64,000 nucleotides of DNA from contig MEPP01000007.1 in assembly GCA_001769855.1 (NCBI GenBank), positions 62,001 to 126,000 of the forward strand, given 5' to 3'. The notes beneath the pieces are model-generated. The model saw nothing but the letters and a program-made list of their open reading frames with translations. It did no database searches and was not told the origin of the DNA. How positions within the stretch are numbered: position 1 is the stretch's first letter; every line of letters begins with the position of its first letter. The stretch is from Bdellovibrionales bacterium GWA2_49_15. GTDB taxonomy: Bacteria > Bdellovibrionota > Bacteriovoracia > Bacteriovoracales > Bacteriovoracaceae. Of the stretch, positions 26,178 through 34,924 are shown in pieces. The position numbers and the translations under genes are program-made.

Positions 26178-26477
26178 ATGAAAAAGATCGTTCTACTCGT
26201 GGCCGTGGCATTTTTGTACACAGGTGTTGCCTCTGCAAAACCAGATTTCGCAAAGGCAACTGGCTATAAATGCGCTGAATGCCATACCAAAGGTATGAAG
26301 AAAGAAAATACTGAAGCCAATAAGGAAAACCCTCTCTTTCTAGTTTCATTTAATATGAATGCCGATATGGCAAAGCAAGGAACTGGCGAGTACGGCGAGA
26401 AGAAAACCGTTGTTGACTTCAAAGGCAAGAAAGCTTGCGCTGACTGTCACGATGGCAAAGGCAAATTTAAGAAATAA
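26178..26477 (+). CDS. Small diheme c-type cytochrome
   Basis: 99 residues. Signal peptide MKKIVLLVAVAFLYTGVASA and two heme sites, CAECH and CADCH. The mature part is about 78 residues, lysine-rich (KKENTEANKEN, GKKACADCHDGKGKFKK). A periplasmic electron carrier, possibly serving the HAO-like cytochrome, but the genes are 9 kb apart, so this is speculation. AAGGAAAG precedes the ATG and a strong terminator follows. Confidence 0.85.
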   Translation: MKKIVLLVAVAFLYTGVASAKPDFAKATGYKCAECHTKGMKKENTEANKENPLFLVSFNMNADMAKQGTGEYGEKKTVVDFKGKKACADCHDGKGKFKK

Positions 26478-26488
26478 GCGATCTTAAG

Positions 26489-26506
26489 TTTAAAGCAGAC
26501 TTTAAA
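26489..26506 (+). repeat. Small hairpin after the diheme cytochrome gene
   Basis: TTTAAAG-CAGA-CTTTAAA, a perfect 7-bp AT-rich stem 12 bp after the stop and 5 bp before the terminator stem. It may stabilise the mRNA 3' end. Confidence 0.4.
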
Positions 26507-26510
26507 TGAA

Positions 26511-26539
26511 GCCCCGGAATCTGCCGGGGCTTTTTTTTT
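26511..26539 (+). terminator. Rho-independent terminator
   Basis: GCCCCGG-AATCTG-CCGGGGC stem followed by nine T residues; ends the diheme cytochrome transcript. The M20 peptidase gene starts 17 bp later, so it needs its own promoter or read-through. Confidence 0.9.
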
Positions 26540-26555
26540 GCTCCCGGAGTAGGCG

Positions 26556-27773
26556 ATGAAAAACAAGTTAAAAAATTATTTTGTGACCAACAGCAATCAG
26601 ATCAGTGAGTATACCGTGCAGGTGTTGACTGAAATGGTTTCCCAAAAAACGGTTAACGTTCCAAAGGGAAATTTAAGTGAGCACCCCTATTTATCAATCC
26701 CTGGCGGAGAAAGTGCTGTGGTGGAAATCGTCAAGCGCGAGCTTGAAAAGCTCGGAATCAAATATGAGGTCTTCGAAAGCGTAAAGGGCAGGGCCAATAT
26801 CCTTGCCACCTTTGGGGGAGAAGGAACATCCCTTCTGGTGGCCTCCCACATGGACGTGGTGCCTGCCGGCGATGGCTGGAATTCCGATCCTTTTGCCGCC
26901 TTTGTTAAGGACGGGTTTATTTTTGGTCGCGGGGTGCTGGATAACAAGGGCCCTCTTGCCGCCACTCTTGCTTGCCTTAAGGCCTTCAAAGAAAGCGGCA
27001 TTCAGCTCAAAGGAAAATTCATTCTGGGTGCCATCGCCAATGAGGAATTTAGGGAGCCAGGGGAAGAGGACCCAGGACTTGAATACTTGCTCAATAATCA
27101 TTTTCTCAAGCCGACATATGCCATTATCCCGGATATTGGCGAGAATATGAAAAAGATTGATATCGCCGAAAAAGGAAGGTTGCAGATCAAGGTTACCGCT
27201 CACGGTAAGCAGGCCCACGGCTCTACGCCCGATCGAGGGGTGAACGCCATTTCCCTGATGAGTGAGTTCCTGGTCAAAATGAAAAAATTTAAGATGAAAT
27301 ATAGGGCGCATAAATATTTGAAGTCTCCCACCTTTAATATTGGAATCATCAAAGGAGGCCAGGTATCTAACATTGTACCAGCGCTCTGTGAGGTGACACT
27401 CGATATAAGATCTCTTCCAGGACAAACGGCCCAAGGAATTGTCAAAGAATTGAAAACACTTTCCAGGGGGATCAAAGGCAAATTTGAGTTTAAAATTGAA
27501 GGTTGCTCGCTCCCTCACGAAGTAAATCCAGATAATATTCTGGTAAAGTTAATCCAAGCCAACTCAAAAAATATTTTGGGGCAGACTCCGAAACCCATTG
27601 GCATGGGAGGCGGGACTTTTGCCAAAGGCTTCAATCAAGCGGGAATCCCGGCGGTGGGGTTCGGCCCCGGCGACGATACGGCCTTTCATGTTGCCAATGA
27701 GTATGTCGAGGTAAAACAGCTTGTTCAGTTCGCTCATCTGATAGGTGCCATCGCCATCGACTTACTTAACTAA
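26556..27773 (+). CDS. M20-family metallopeptidase (ArgE/DapE/CPG2-like)
   Basis: 405 residues, no signal peptide, so cytoplasmic. Zinc-binding motifs are SHMDVVPAGDGWNSDPF (His, Asp), GRGVLDNKGPLAA (bridging Asp), ANEEFREPGEEDPG (catalytic Glu, metal Glu) and GMGGGTFAKGF near the end, together with a dimerisation domain (GKQAHGSTPDRGVNA). Probably hydrolyses an N-acyl amino acid or dipeptide; the exact substrate is not readable. GGAG precedes the ATG. Confidence 0.88.
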   Translation: MKNKLKNYFVTNSNQISEYTVQVLTEMVSQKTVNVPKGNLSEHPYLSIPGGESAVVEIVKRELEKLGIKYEVFESVKGRANILATFGGEGTSLLVASHMDVVPAGDGWNSDPFAAFVKDGFIFGRGVLDNKGPLAATLACLKAFKESGIQLKGKFILGAIANEEFREPGEEDPGLEYLLNNHFLKPTYAIIPDIGENMKKIDIAEKGRLQIKVTAHGKQAHGSTPDRGVNAISLMSEFLVKMKKFKMKYRAHKYLKSPTFNIGIIKGGQVSNIVPALCEVTLDIRSLPGQTAQGIVKELKTLSRGIKGKFEFKIEGCSLPHEVNPDNILVKLIQANSKNILGQTPKPIGMGGGTFAKGFNQAGIPAVGFGPGDDTAFHVANEYVEVKQLVQFAHLIGAIAIDLLN

Positions 27774-27885
27774 GAGCGAGAGAGCACTTTCTTTAATGAC
27801 AATAATATTCTTCTTTGATGTATGTGGTTCTTGTTGAAGGTAGGTCTCTGTAGTTAAAGTGAATACATAAAATCAAGGAGGATCT

Positions 27886-28020
27886 ATGCCAGAAACAAAA
27901 ATCATCAAGACTGTAAAATCCATTTCACCTAAGCGCGTTTTGAAGAAAGCGCAAAAAAAATTAAAAGTGCTCAAAGGAACAGGCAAAAGTGCAATGAAGA
28001 AAATGAAAAAAGCCGCCTAG
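27886..28020 (+). CDS. 44-residue very basic protein
   Basis: ATG at 27886 with a textbook ribosome binding site (AAGGAGG). The product starts MPETKIIKTVKSISPKRVLK and ends KKMKKAA. About a third of the residues are lysine and there is no acidic cluster, so nucleic-acid binding is likely by charge. The composition echoes the Lys/Ala-rich protein at 2063. It ends 5 bp before the convergent beta-barrel gene. Confidence 0.6.
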   Translation: MPETKIIKTVKSISPKRVLKKAQKKLKVLKGTGKSAMKKMKKAA

Positions 28021-28025
28021 CGCGT

Positions 28026-28736
28026 TTATGGCCTCGGCCCTTCTTTCCAGGTCAGAATCTCGAAGGGAAAGCTCAAGGTGATAACCAACTCGGTTGTGGA
28101 ATATTTGGTAAAGACAGCACCATCGCCCAAGAACGTGGTGGTGGTAATATCGCCAAAGTTTTCATTTCGCTTGTCTTTGAATTTACGCATGATCAGCTTG
28201 CGATATTCCAGATTGAAGCCAAGACTTTTAAAGCCGGTATAGGAAATAAGGGCCCCATATCCCCTGCCATAGAATTTGTCGCCCGTTTGGGTGGCCCCTT
28301 CCGGGCCGCCCAGAACTTCTGAACCATTTTGCATGAGAACAGGATCGCGATCCTCCAAAGTAACCTCTTGGTAGTAGCTTCCGATCAGACGAAAGGCCGA
28401 GGAGAGAATGAGTCCGGTGAAGATGGACTTGTACTGGGCGAGATACTGATCATGATAAGACTCGCTATTGCCATTGTCGCTTGTGGCGTCATATCGCATA
28501 TCAAATCTGGCCATACTATAGCCGCCGCCAAAAAGCAGATATTTATAACTGAAGCCAACCCTGCCGCCGACCGTTGTGCCCGAGTAAGAGTTGGAAAATT
28601 TTATTGTGTTGGAGGTGGTCTCGTTGGCACTCGCGTCCCCGGTTGCAATGTGTCCAAGATAGGGCTCAAGCATAAAACCGGCCTGGGCCAAAGCTGGGAG
28701 GAGCAAAAAAACGAACATGAGGATTTTTTTTATCAT
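28026..28736 (-). CDS. Outer-membrane beta-barrel protein
   Basis: 236 residues. Signal peptide MIKKILMFVFLLLPALAQA, then alternating strands with aromatics (GGRVGFSYKYLLFGGGYSMA, GYGALISYTGFKSLGFNLEY) and a strand-like C-terminus. The size suits a small barrel of 8-10 strands. The C-terminal residues (LTWKEGPRP) do not end in the usual aromatic, so targeting may differ. Function unknown. Confidence 0.7.
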   Translation of the reverse strand: MIKKILMFVFLLLPALAQAGFMLEPYLGHIATGDASANETTSNTIKFSNSYSGTTVGGRVGFSYKYLLFGGGYSMARFDMRYDATSDNGNSESYHDQYLAQYKSIFTGLILSSAFRLIGSYYQEVTLEDRDPVLMQNGSEVLGGPEGATQTGDKFYGRGYGALISYTGFKSLGFNLEYRKLIMRKFKDKRNENFGDITTTTFLGDGAVFTKYSTTELVITLSFPFEILTWKEGPRP

Positions 28737-28784
28737 ACATACCCCTTTTCAAAAACCTTCCATTATATGATAGGCGATTCTCCG

Positions 28785-29234
28785 CTAAAAATCTCCCCAG
28801 TCGCATTGTAAGCACACCAAGCCAAGTTCTCGCCACATCTTGACCACATTCAATCGGTCTTCAACCACAAACAACACTTCATTGGAGGGTTGAATGTGCT
28901 CCAGATAGATTTCTTTTTTAATCAGCGCATCCTCTCTTCGATCTTTAGATTTTCGCATAAAAAGCTGATCATACTTCACACCATGGGCGAGCAACCATTC
29001 CGCAGTGGGTGCACGATAGCGCTCGCCTCGCCCGGTCAGGAGAATAACCCCGACTCCCTGGGCCTGCATGGCCGTTATGATTTCGGCGCACCATTTGTTG
29101 AGAATATCCTTGTCAAAGTTCTTGTTGAACTCATGCCAATTCTTTTTTTCGCCCGTTAGATGGGGCACTCGATGCTCAATATCAGCCAGCGTCCCATCTA
29201 TATCAACAATAATTGTTCTCCCGCGATGCATCAT
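28785..29234 (-). CDS. HAD-superfamily phosphatase, polynucleotide kinase 3'-phosphatase-like
   Basis: 149 residues. HAD motif I is VDIDGTLAD, motif II is LLTGRGERYR, a conserved Lys lies in KKEIYLEHI and motif III is VVEDRLNVVKMWRELGL. This pattern resembles the phosphatase domain of T4 polynucleotide kinase, here as a stand-alone domain without the kinase. The substrate may be a nucleotide or a nucleic acid 3'-phosphate; both are inference. Cytoplasmic. Confidence 0.8.
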   Translation of the reverse strand: MMHRGRTIIVDIDGTLADIEHRVPHLTGEKKNWHEFNKNFDKDILNKWCAEIITAMQAQGVGVILLTGRGERYRAPTAEWLLAHGVKYDQLFMRKSKDRREDALIKKEIYLEHIQPSNEVLFVVEDRLNVVKMWRELGLVCLQCDWGDF

Positions 29235-29394
29235 TTTGCCGCTATCCCTTTGTTTTCTTGAAGAAAATATGGTTTTACCTCAGAATCTCTCTCTTAACAA
29301 AATCAAAACACATTTTTAGTTAACAGCTTGAGTCTAATTTGAGATGTATGCCCTACGCAAAATTTAGATTTTTATCTCAAACGGAGAATATCAC

Positions 29395-30294
29395 ATGTTC
29401 AAACTAACAGTTCTTTTACTAGGGCTTATGCTGGTTTTTGGTTGCCAAAAACAAGACGAACTTGGCTCTCGAAACAATCCCATCAAACTTTACTTCACCC
29501 CCTCAGTGGATGCCACGATTATCGCCTCAAATTCTCAGGAATTTTTGAAGTATATCGAAAAGGAAACCGGGCTTTTTTTTGAAACCGGTATTCCCACAAA
29601 CTACATCGCGGTGGTGGAGGCCTTCGGTTCTGAGCGCGCCGACATCGCAGTCATGAACTCCTTTGGCTATCTCATGGCCAATGAGAAATATGGCGCCCAT
29701 GCCAAGCTGACCGTTCTGCGCTACGGAGAAAATTTCTACCGCGGACAGATCATCGCCAACACCAAAAGCAACATCAAGGAAGTCAAAGATTTGCAAGGCA
29801 AAAAATTCGCCTTCACCGATCCCTCCTCCACTTCGGGATATATGTTCCCTCTCAAAATCCTCAAGGAAAACAAGGTCGAAACTGAATCAACCGTCTTTGC
29901 CCAAAAACACGACAATGTGGTCACCATGGTCTATCAAGGGCAGGTGGATGCCGGGGCAACTTTTTACTCTCCCCCCGCCGAAGACGGAACCATTCGCGAT
30001 GCTCGAGCTCGGGTGCAGACTCAATTCCCGGACGTTGAAGACAAAGTTAAGATCGTGGCGCTTACGGAAAAAATCCCCAATGATCCTTTTGTTTTCAGAA
30101 AAGGTCTTCCCGATGCCATCGTGGAAAAATTCATCACCGCGCTTAAAAAGTTTTTGAGCACGGAAAGTGGTCAGAAGGTTTTCAAAAATATTTACAGTGT
30201 CGACAGCATTGTAGATTCGACCGATGCTGATTACGATGGTCTGCGGGCCATGGTTAAGGCCATCAATCTTAATAAAGAAGAACTGGTGAAATAA
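29395..30294 (+). CDS. phnD: Phosphate/phosphonate-type ABC transporter substrate-binding lipoprotein
   Basis: 299 residues. Lipoprotein signal MFKLTVLLLGLMLVFGCQKQ with Cys17. A PhnD-like periplasmic binding fold: KLYFTPSVDATIIASNSQEF, then FGSERADIAVMNSFGYLMAN, KDLQGKKFAFTDPSSTSGYM and VDAGATFYSPP. First gene of a PhnD-PhnC-PhnE-HAD operon (11-bp gap to the ATPase). The ligand may be phosphonate, phosphite or phosphate; no catabolic phn genes are nearby. Confidence 0.88.
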   Translation: MFKLTVLLLGLMLVFGCQKQDELGSRNNPIKLYFTPSVDATIIASNSQEFLKYIEKETGLFFETGIPTNYIAVVEAFGSERADIAVMNSFGYLMANEKYGAHAKLTVLRYGENFYRGQIIANTKSNIKEVKDLQGKKFAFTDPSSTSGYMFPLKILKENKVETESTVFAQKHDNVVTMVYQGQVDAGATFYSPPAEDGTIRDARARVQTQFPDVEDKVKIVALTEKIPNDPFVFRKGLPDAIVEKFITALKKFLSTESGQKVFKNIYSVDSIVDSTDADYDGLRAMVKAINLNKEELVK

Positions 30295-30305
30295 TAGGAA
30301 ACCCC

Positions 30306-31076
30306 ATGGAAGAATCGATCATTTCAATTCAAAAATTGAACAAGGTCTACCCCAATGGCTGCCACGCCCTCAAAAATATCAATCTTGAGGTTAAAAAGGG
30401 CGAATTCCTGGTGGTGATTGGGCTGAGTGGGTCCGGAAAATCCACCCTCCTTCGATGCATCAACAGACTGCATGATATTACCTCAGGCAGTGCCATCTTC
30501 AAGGGAGTGAATATCACAGGTCAGACCGGCCAAGAGCTGCGAAATACCAGAGCGAAAATTGGCATGGTTTTTCAGCATTTCAATTTAATACCCCGTAAAA
30601 CGGTCATGCAAAATGTGCTAACGGGAAGTCTTGCTACCACAGGAATTTTTAAATCTTTAGCGGGCAATTACACCGAGCAAGACAAAAAACAGGCCATGAA
30701 ATTCATCAAAATTGTTGGCCTAGAAGGAAAGGAATACGTACGCGCCGACAATTTAAGTGGCGGACAACAGCAAAGGGTCGCCATTGCCCGCGCCCTCATG
30801 CAAAATCCAGATGTCCTTTTGGCCGATGAGCCGGTGGCCAGCCTCGACCCCGCCACCTCTAACTCAGTCATGCAGTATCTCGAGAAGATCAACAAAGACC
30901 TAGGCGTGACCGTGATCTGCAACCTGCATTTTCTTTCCCTGGTTCGCCAATATGCCTCTAGGGTGGTGGCCCTCAAGGGCGGCGAAGTGGTTTATGAAGG
31001 TGGCCCGCTTGATATTTGCAAGGAATGGTTCAAACGTATATATGGTGAAGAGGCCGTCGAAGTAACGGCCCATTGA
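30306..31076 (+). CDS. phnC: Phosphonate-type ABC transporter ATP-binding protein
   Basis: 256 residues. Walker A GLSGSGKST, Q-loop GMVFQHFNLI, signature LSGGQQQRVAIARAL, Walker B VLLADEP and switch His in NLHFL; GMVFQHFNLIPRKTVMQNVL is typical of PhnC. Drives uptake via the PhnE permease that follows after 10 bp. Confidence 0.93.
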   Translation: MEESIISIQKLNKVYPNGCHALKNINLEVKKGEFLVVIGLSGSGKSTLLRCINRLHDITSGSAIFKGVNITGQTGQELRNTRAKIGMVFQHFNLIPRKTVMQNVLTGSLATTGIFKSLAGNYTEQDKKQAMKFIKIVGLEGKEYVRADNLSGGQQQRVAIARALMQNPDVLLADEPVASLDPATSNSVMQYLEKINKDLGVTVICNLHFLSLVRQYASRVVALKGGEVVYEGGPLDICKEWFKRIYGEEAVEVTAH

Positions 31077-31086
31077 GGATAGAGAA

Positions 31087-32163
31087 GTGACAACGCAAGT
31101 AATGGAACAACAGACATCGTTTTTTATCAAACAAAAAGGGATAAAAAGAAAACATCTCTACTCAATCTTATTGGATGTTTTTTTGTGGTCCTATCTTTTT
31201 TTGATCTTTTACAAAATTATCTACCAGAAAATTATTTTGTATCTGCGGTATCCTGAGTTCAACTGGACACAGCCCCTGGTCGCCCTGGCGTTTGGAATCA
31301 TCGTGGCGGGAATCTTCTTCGTACTCCCGTCCTTTTCCATCGGCAAAACCGTCTTTCGCCTCTCCAAAGGCGACAGCGCTCTGCCTTGGTGGCAAAAACC
31401 TTATGCTGTGTTTTCTGTGATCATGATCCTCATGACTTTTATCACCGGCCTCTACATAACCAAGGTCTCACTGACAGAATTTCTCTCTCCCAGCGGCCTG
31501 GCCGGTGCCCGACGCATCTTCAGCTCTCTTCTGACTCCCAACTGGGCGATCTTTGAGGATGCACTCTTTGCCGCGATTGAGACGATCTACATGGCGCTCA
31601 TTGCCACCGCGCTGGCGATTCCCGTGGCCTTTCTCTTGAGTTTTTTCGCCGCCAGAAATCTGATGTCCCACTCCCCTCTTTTCAAGATCATCTACTCAGT
31701 CACACGCTTTATTTTAAACATGACCAGGGCCATTGAGCCGCTGGTTTGGGCCATTATCTTTTCTGTCTGGGTCGGAATCGGGCCTTTTGCAGGTATGATG
31801 GCCTTGTGTCTGCACTCTGTGGCCTCTCTTTGCAAATTGTACTCGGAGCAAATTGAAAGCATTGATGAGGGCCCGATCGAGGCGATGACGGCCACCGGCG
31901 CTCACCCCATTCAGGTCATCTGGTTTGGTGTCGTGCCCCAGGTTGTCCTGCCCTTTCTGTCTTATACAATTTACAGATGGGATATCAATGTCCGAATGGC
32001 GACTGTCATTGGCCTAGTGGGCGGTGGCGGCATCGGGACCATGCTCATGCAGTATCAGGGTCTGGCAAAATGGCATGAGGTGGGGCTTCTGGTCCTGGTC
32101 ATCGCCGTCATAGTTTGGATTATGGACTATGCCTCGGCAAAAATTCGGGAGGCGATCAAGTAA
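31087..32163 (+). CDS. phnE: Phosphonate-type ABC transporter permease
   Basis: 358 residues from a GTG at 31087 (an ATG at 31102 is possible). About seven transmembrane segments; the permease core contains the EAA-type loop GPIEAMTATGAHPIQVIWFG and PFLSYTIYRWDINVRMATVI with GGGGIG typical of PhnE. The N-terminal ~80 residues are longer than in many PhnE proteins. Works with the PhnC ATPase and the PhnD lipoprotein. Confidence 0.9.
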   Translation: MTTQVMEQQTSFFIKQKGIKRKHLYSILLDVFLWSYLFLIFYKIIYQKIILYLRYPEFNWTQPLVALAFGIIVAGIFFVLPSFSIGKTVFRLSKGDSALPWWQKPYAVFSVIMILMTFITGLYITKVSLTEFLSPSGLAGARRIFSSLLTPNWAIFEDALFAAIETIYMALIATALAIPVAFLLSFFAARNLMSHSPLFKIIYSVTRFILNMTRAIEPLVWAIIFSVWVGIGPFAGMMALCLHSVASLCKLYSEQIESIDEGPIEAMTATGAHPIQVIWFGVVPQVVLPFLSYTIYRWDINVRMATVIGLVGGGGIGTMLMQYQGLAKWHEVGLLVLVIAVIVWIMDYASAKIREAIK

Positions 32164-32164
32164 T

Positions 32165-33085
32165 ATGTTGGATGCCATGTCCCTCACACATTTCTACTTT
32201 GGCGCTCCCAAAAAACAGCTGGAGCTTGGCATTCGACCGCTCAAGGAAGTTGATCGCAATTACGAACAAGGTGGTCGCAGCTTCTATTTTTTCGATTTCG
32301 ACGACAATATCCTTAACCTGCTCACCCCCATCGTTATTTTCCATAAGCACACGGGCGAAGAAAAATCCATCTCGTCTCGAGAGCTGGCGGCCGAGGGACA
32401 AAACATAGGTGTGAGCGGTGTCTTTAAGGATTATGAACTACTCTATTGCACAAAAACCGGATCATTTCGAAACTTCAGGGATTTTAATCTCGACACCCAA
32501 GACCGAATTCTAAGAAGAAAGAGTCAAAATTTTACCAAAGATATCTACGAAATTTTACAGCTGCCGGAAGATCTCTGGAAAGGCCCCTCCTGGAATTACT
32601 TCCATTATGCCGCCTTCAACCACCGCCCTTTGGCCATCATCACCGCCCGCGGACATGATCCTGAAACCATCAAAGAGGGGATCGAGATTCTGCTGGAAGA
32701 AAAGCACATCCAGGCCCGGCCGAATTACCTGGGAGTTTTCCCCGTCACCAATGAGAATGTGAGACAGGAGCTGGGTGGTTTGGAGGTCACGGCATCTGTC
32801 GCGGGACTCAAACAGCTTGCCATCAAAAGATCGGTACAATTGGCCTTTAAGAAATATGGCGAAAACCCCTTTCACCGCTTTGGCATGAGTGATGATGATC
32901 CAAAAAATGTGGAGCTGATCACCGAGGCCATGGTAGAACTAAAGCAGACCTATCCCGACAATGCCTTTTTTGTCATTAATACCCACGAGGGGAAATGCAT
33001 CAAAAAAGAAATTTTTAAGGATCATTTCAAAGAAACAGAAATTCAAGATACTGACCGACTCCAACCTTCCCTCTTTGACCTCTAG
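32165..33085 (+). CDS. HAD-like protein linked to the PhnDCE operon
   Basis: About 306 residues; the ATG at 32165 or the ATG at 32177 is the likely start, just after the phnE stop. Possible HAD motifs are FYFFDFDDNILNL (DxD), IITARGHDPE (motif II) and MSDDDPKNV (acidic motif III). The region between motifs I and II is long (about 140 residues). It shares the operon with phosphonate-type transporters, so it may release phosphate from an imported compound, but its substrate is not indicated. Overlaps the small convergent gene by 4 bp. Confidence 0.6.
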   Translation: MLDAMSLTHFYFGAPKKQLELGIRPLKEVDRNYEQGGRSFYFFDFDDNILNLLTPIVIFHKHTGEEKSISSRELAAEGQNIGVSGVFKDYELLYCTKTGSFRNFRDFNLDTQDRILRRKSQNFTKDIYEILQLPEDLWKGPSWNYFHYAAFNHRPLAIITARGHDPETIKEGIEILLEEKHIQARPNYLGVFPVTNENVRQELGGLEVTASVAGLKQLAIKRSVQLAFKKYGENPFHRFGMSDDDPKNVELITEAMVELKQTYPDNAFFVINTHEGKCIKKEIFKDHFKETEIQDTDRLQPSLFDL

Positions 33086-33312
33086 GCCGCCATCGCCTCT
33101 GGCCTTCCCCTCTTCATGGAAAACCAAAGATAGTCAAGCTGAGGGTCTTCGTAGCGATATAATAATCCCACAACCAGCGATTCCAAGGCCTGTGCCCGAT
33201 CATCAGTTCCCATCTGTTCCATCTGAAGGTCCATGATGAGATCAAATTTATCTGGCGAGATGCTGAGAAGTTGAATAATTCGATTTTGTAATAGGCGTGC
33301 AATTTCCATCAT
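33082..33312 (-). CDS. Small helical protein of unknown function
   Basis: 76 residues with an AAGGA ribosome binding site before two adjacent ATG codons (33312 and 33309). Mostly helical and acidic (SPDKFDLIMDLQMEQMGTDD), no signal peptide, no recognised family. It converges on the HAD-like gene with a 4-bp overlap. Confidence 0.5.
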   Translation of the reverse strand: MMEIARLLQNRIIQLLSISPDKFDLIMDLQMEQMGTDDRAQALESLVVGLLYRYEDPQLDYLWFSMKRGRPEAMAA

Positions 33313-33495
33313 GGAATCCTTTTTTCTAAATCATTTAGAATCGTCTATTCTATGATTCATTAATTTAAACTCCAGGCGCATCGTTTCATGACCAGTTTAA
33401 TAGGATACGCAATGAGCCTTATTTTAGGTCATCTTGAGGATCGAGACGCCAGCTTTAGTCTTCTTTTTTGATGATAGAAGGGGTGGAGCTTAAGA

Positions 33496-33753
33496 TTATA
33501 TCGGATCGTGGGTAATTTTCACGGTCATGACATCCATCATCGTGACTGTGCCATTTTTTAACACCGTCTCGGTAAAGGTCTCATCCACCGCCTTGGAATT
33601 AAGATTGGTCTTGATCAAGGGAATATTGGCGACAAGACGTGCGGTTCTTTTATTCACGTCCTCAAAGGCCTGCATATAAGAGAGATGGGCCAAGGCAAAA
33701 AATGATTGTTCAAAGGGATCATGAATGAGATTCAAACCTTCGCCCAGGTTTGG
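33496..33753 (-). pseudogene. Fic-domain remnant
   Basis: The frame reads NLGEGLNLIHDPFEQSFFAL, then AHLSYMQAFEDVNKRTARLV, which matches the core of Fic (AMPylase-type) proteins of the QPFEDVNKR subgroup, in which the usual active-site motif HxFxDGNxR appears with Q instead of H. The frame is open only to 33789 upstream and lacks the N-terminal part and most of the rest of a ~350-residue protein. It is a broken fragment beside the integrated element. The sequence after IPLIKTNLN no longer looks like Fic. Confidence 0.55.
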
Positions 33754-33975
33754 AATTTGAAAGAGACACCGAAGTCTTGGCCCAGGCGATTAATTTTTGC
33801 ATTGTCGTTCTTCGCCACAGCGACGATCTGGGCGAGGAATTCAAGCTAGAAATTCGCAAAAGAAAAGAAATCGTGACAGTTAGCAACAGCGCCCCTCATA
33901 TCAAGGATGTCATTGAATCGGATGTTCGGTATATTGCGAAGGCGGCGTGAAATTCTCATCATTGTATATAAGAAA
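33754..33975. other. Stretch between the two remnants
   Basis: Contains a 66-codon plus-strand frame from a TTG at 33750 (ends AKAA at 33950) without ribosome binding site or recognised similarity, most likely not a gene. Nothing else visible. Confidence 0.3.
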
Positions 33976-34563
33976 TCACTTATCCGGCGAGTCTACAACG
34001 GCAAAATTGCACTTAAATAGCACAGAAAATATTCGGTCTCTCACGGTAATATTGTTACCACCCACTGATTTGATTCTCGTTGTTCGGAGAAGGTAGTCAT
34101 TGACCGAAAATGAAACGGCCCCAATATTGATTCCGACACCATAGCTAATACCACCAAAAAGATATCCATGCCGATGCTCCTTTCCGACATCATCTTCCGT
34201 TGCATGAGTAAAGTTATACCTGAGTCAGCCAAGTCCATAAACTGGAGAGGAATTTAGGTGAAAATCAAATCGTGTATTATCAAAAAAGACAAATCGCATG
34301 CCGGGGTATTGAATTCGTAAAAAACCATTATCCCCATTTACTTCTCGCGTGCCAGCGACCCCTTCTGGATATTGAATTTTAGTAGTGCCCGAAACTTGAG
34401 ATGCGATATCAAAGGTTTTTTTGAAATGTCCGTCTGAATTGTAAACAATGCCTCCACGAAGCCCGAAAGATGATCCATCCTTTACAAGGGGAGCCTCATC
34501 GGGAGTCTTCTCCTTTGAGTGCCAGGAGTTACCTACGTCAATACCAAAGTAATAACTGGCGCA
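33976..34563 (-). pseudogene. Broken outer-membrane beta-barrel gene
   Basis: Read on the minus strand from 34563 the frame encodes ASYYFGIDVGNSWHS at its start, then alternating strands (SFGLRGGIVYNSDGHF, LRIQYPGMRFVFFDNT), an in-frame TGA at 34225-34227, and LRYNFTHATEDD, GYLFGGISYGVGINI down to a TGA at 33976. Without the internal stop this is about 195 residues of a barrel-like protein. The N-terminus and signal peptide are missing; upstream of 34563 the frame is closed by TAA. The part upstream may have been lost when DNA was inserted. Confidence 0.6.
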
Positions 34564-34735
34564 TTAAGGGAGAAGAATCCGGAAAAGCACTGCGCCACTA
34601 ACAAGAACTCATCTTCAACCCGACCCTGCGTTTTGCGCTGATTTTTCAAGTTGGGACCGCAGGCATGGCGGAAGCCATGTCGAGGATCACGACTTGGAAA
34701 AGCGGCCAAAAAAGCGGGGTCCGGTTGAAGAGGAG

Positions 34736-34754
34736 GATGGTGCCCAGGACTGGA
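34736..34754. repeat. Distal attachment site (att) of the integrated element
   Basis: GATGGTGCCCAGGACTGGA (19 bp) is identical to 38373-38391, which contains the 3' end of tRNA-Leu. This copy is not part of a functional tRNA: the sequence diverges right after it. It marks the far end of the element inserted at the tRNA 3' end. Confidence 0.8.
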
Positions 34755-34924
34755 GCCGCTTGCAGCATATTTCAAATTGCTTTTAAAATCAAGAAATTAA
34801 CGAGGAATTACAAACAGTTACTAAACGCGAGGCCTGCATTTTTTGTTCGTCCGTTTTCATCTTTTTTTGTCTGCTTTTGCCTAAATTAGCGCCAGTTTAG
34901 CGCCAGAACCTCGTTCGCCTTTAC

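Noticed and set aside
26694-27518. 274-codon reading frame antisense to the M20 peptidase
   Set aside because: Inside a clear M20 gene; no ribosome binding site.
33750-33950. 66-codon plus-strand reading frame starting with TTG
   Set aside because: No ribosome binding site, no recognisable similarity, antisense to the Fic remnant.
34225-34227. In-frame TGA in the barrel gene as recoding (selenocysteine)
   Set aside because: The gene also lacks its N-terminus and no SECIS-like hairpin is evident; decay explains it better.
34736-34754. tRNA-like 3' end at the distal repeat as a second tRNA gene
   Set aside because: Only the last 17 tRNA bases plus CCA are present; the T-arm and the rest are missing, so it is an attachment repeat.
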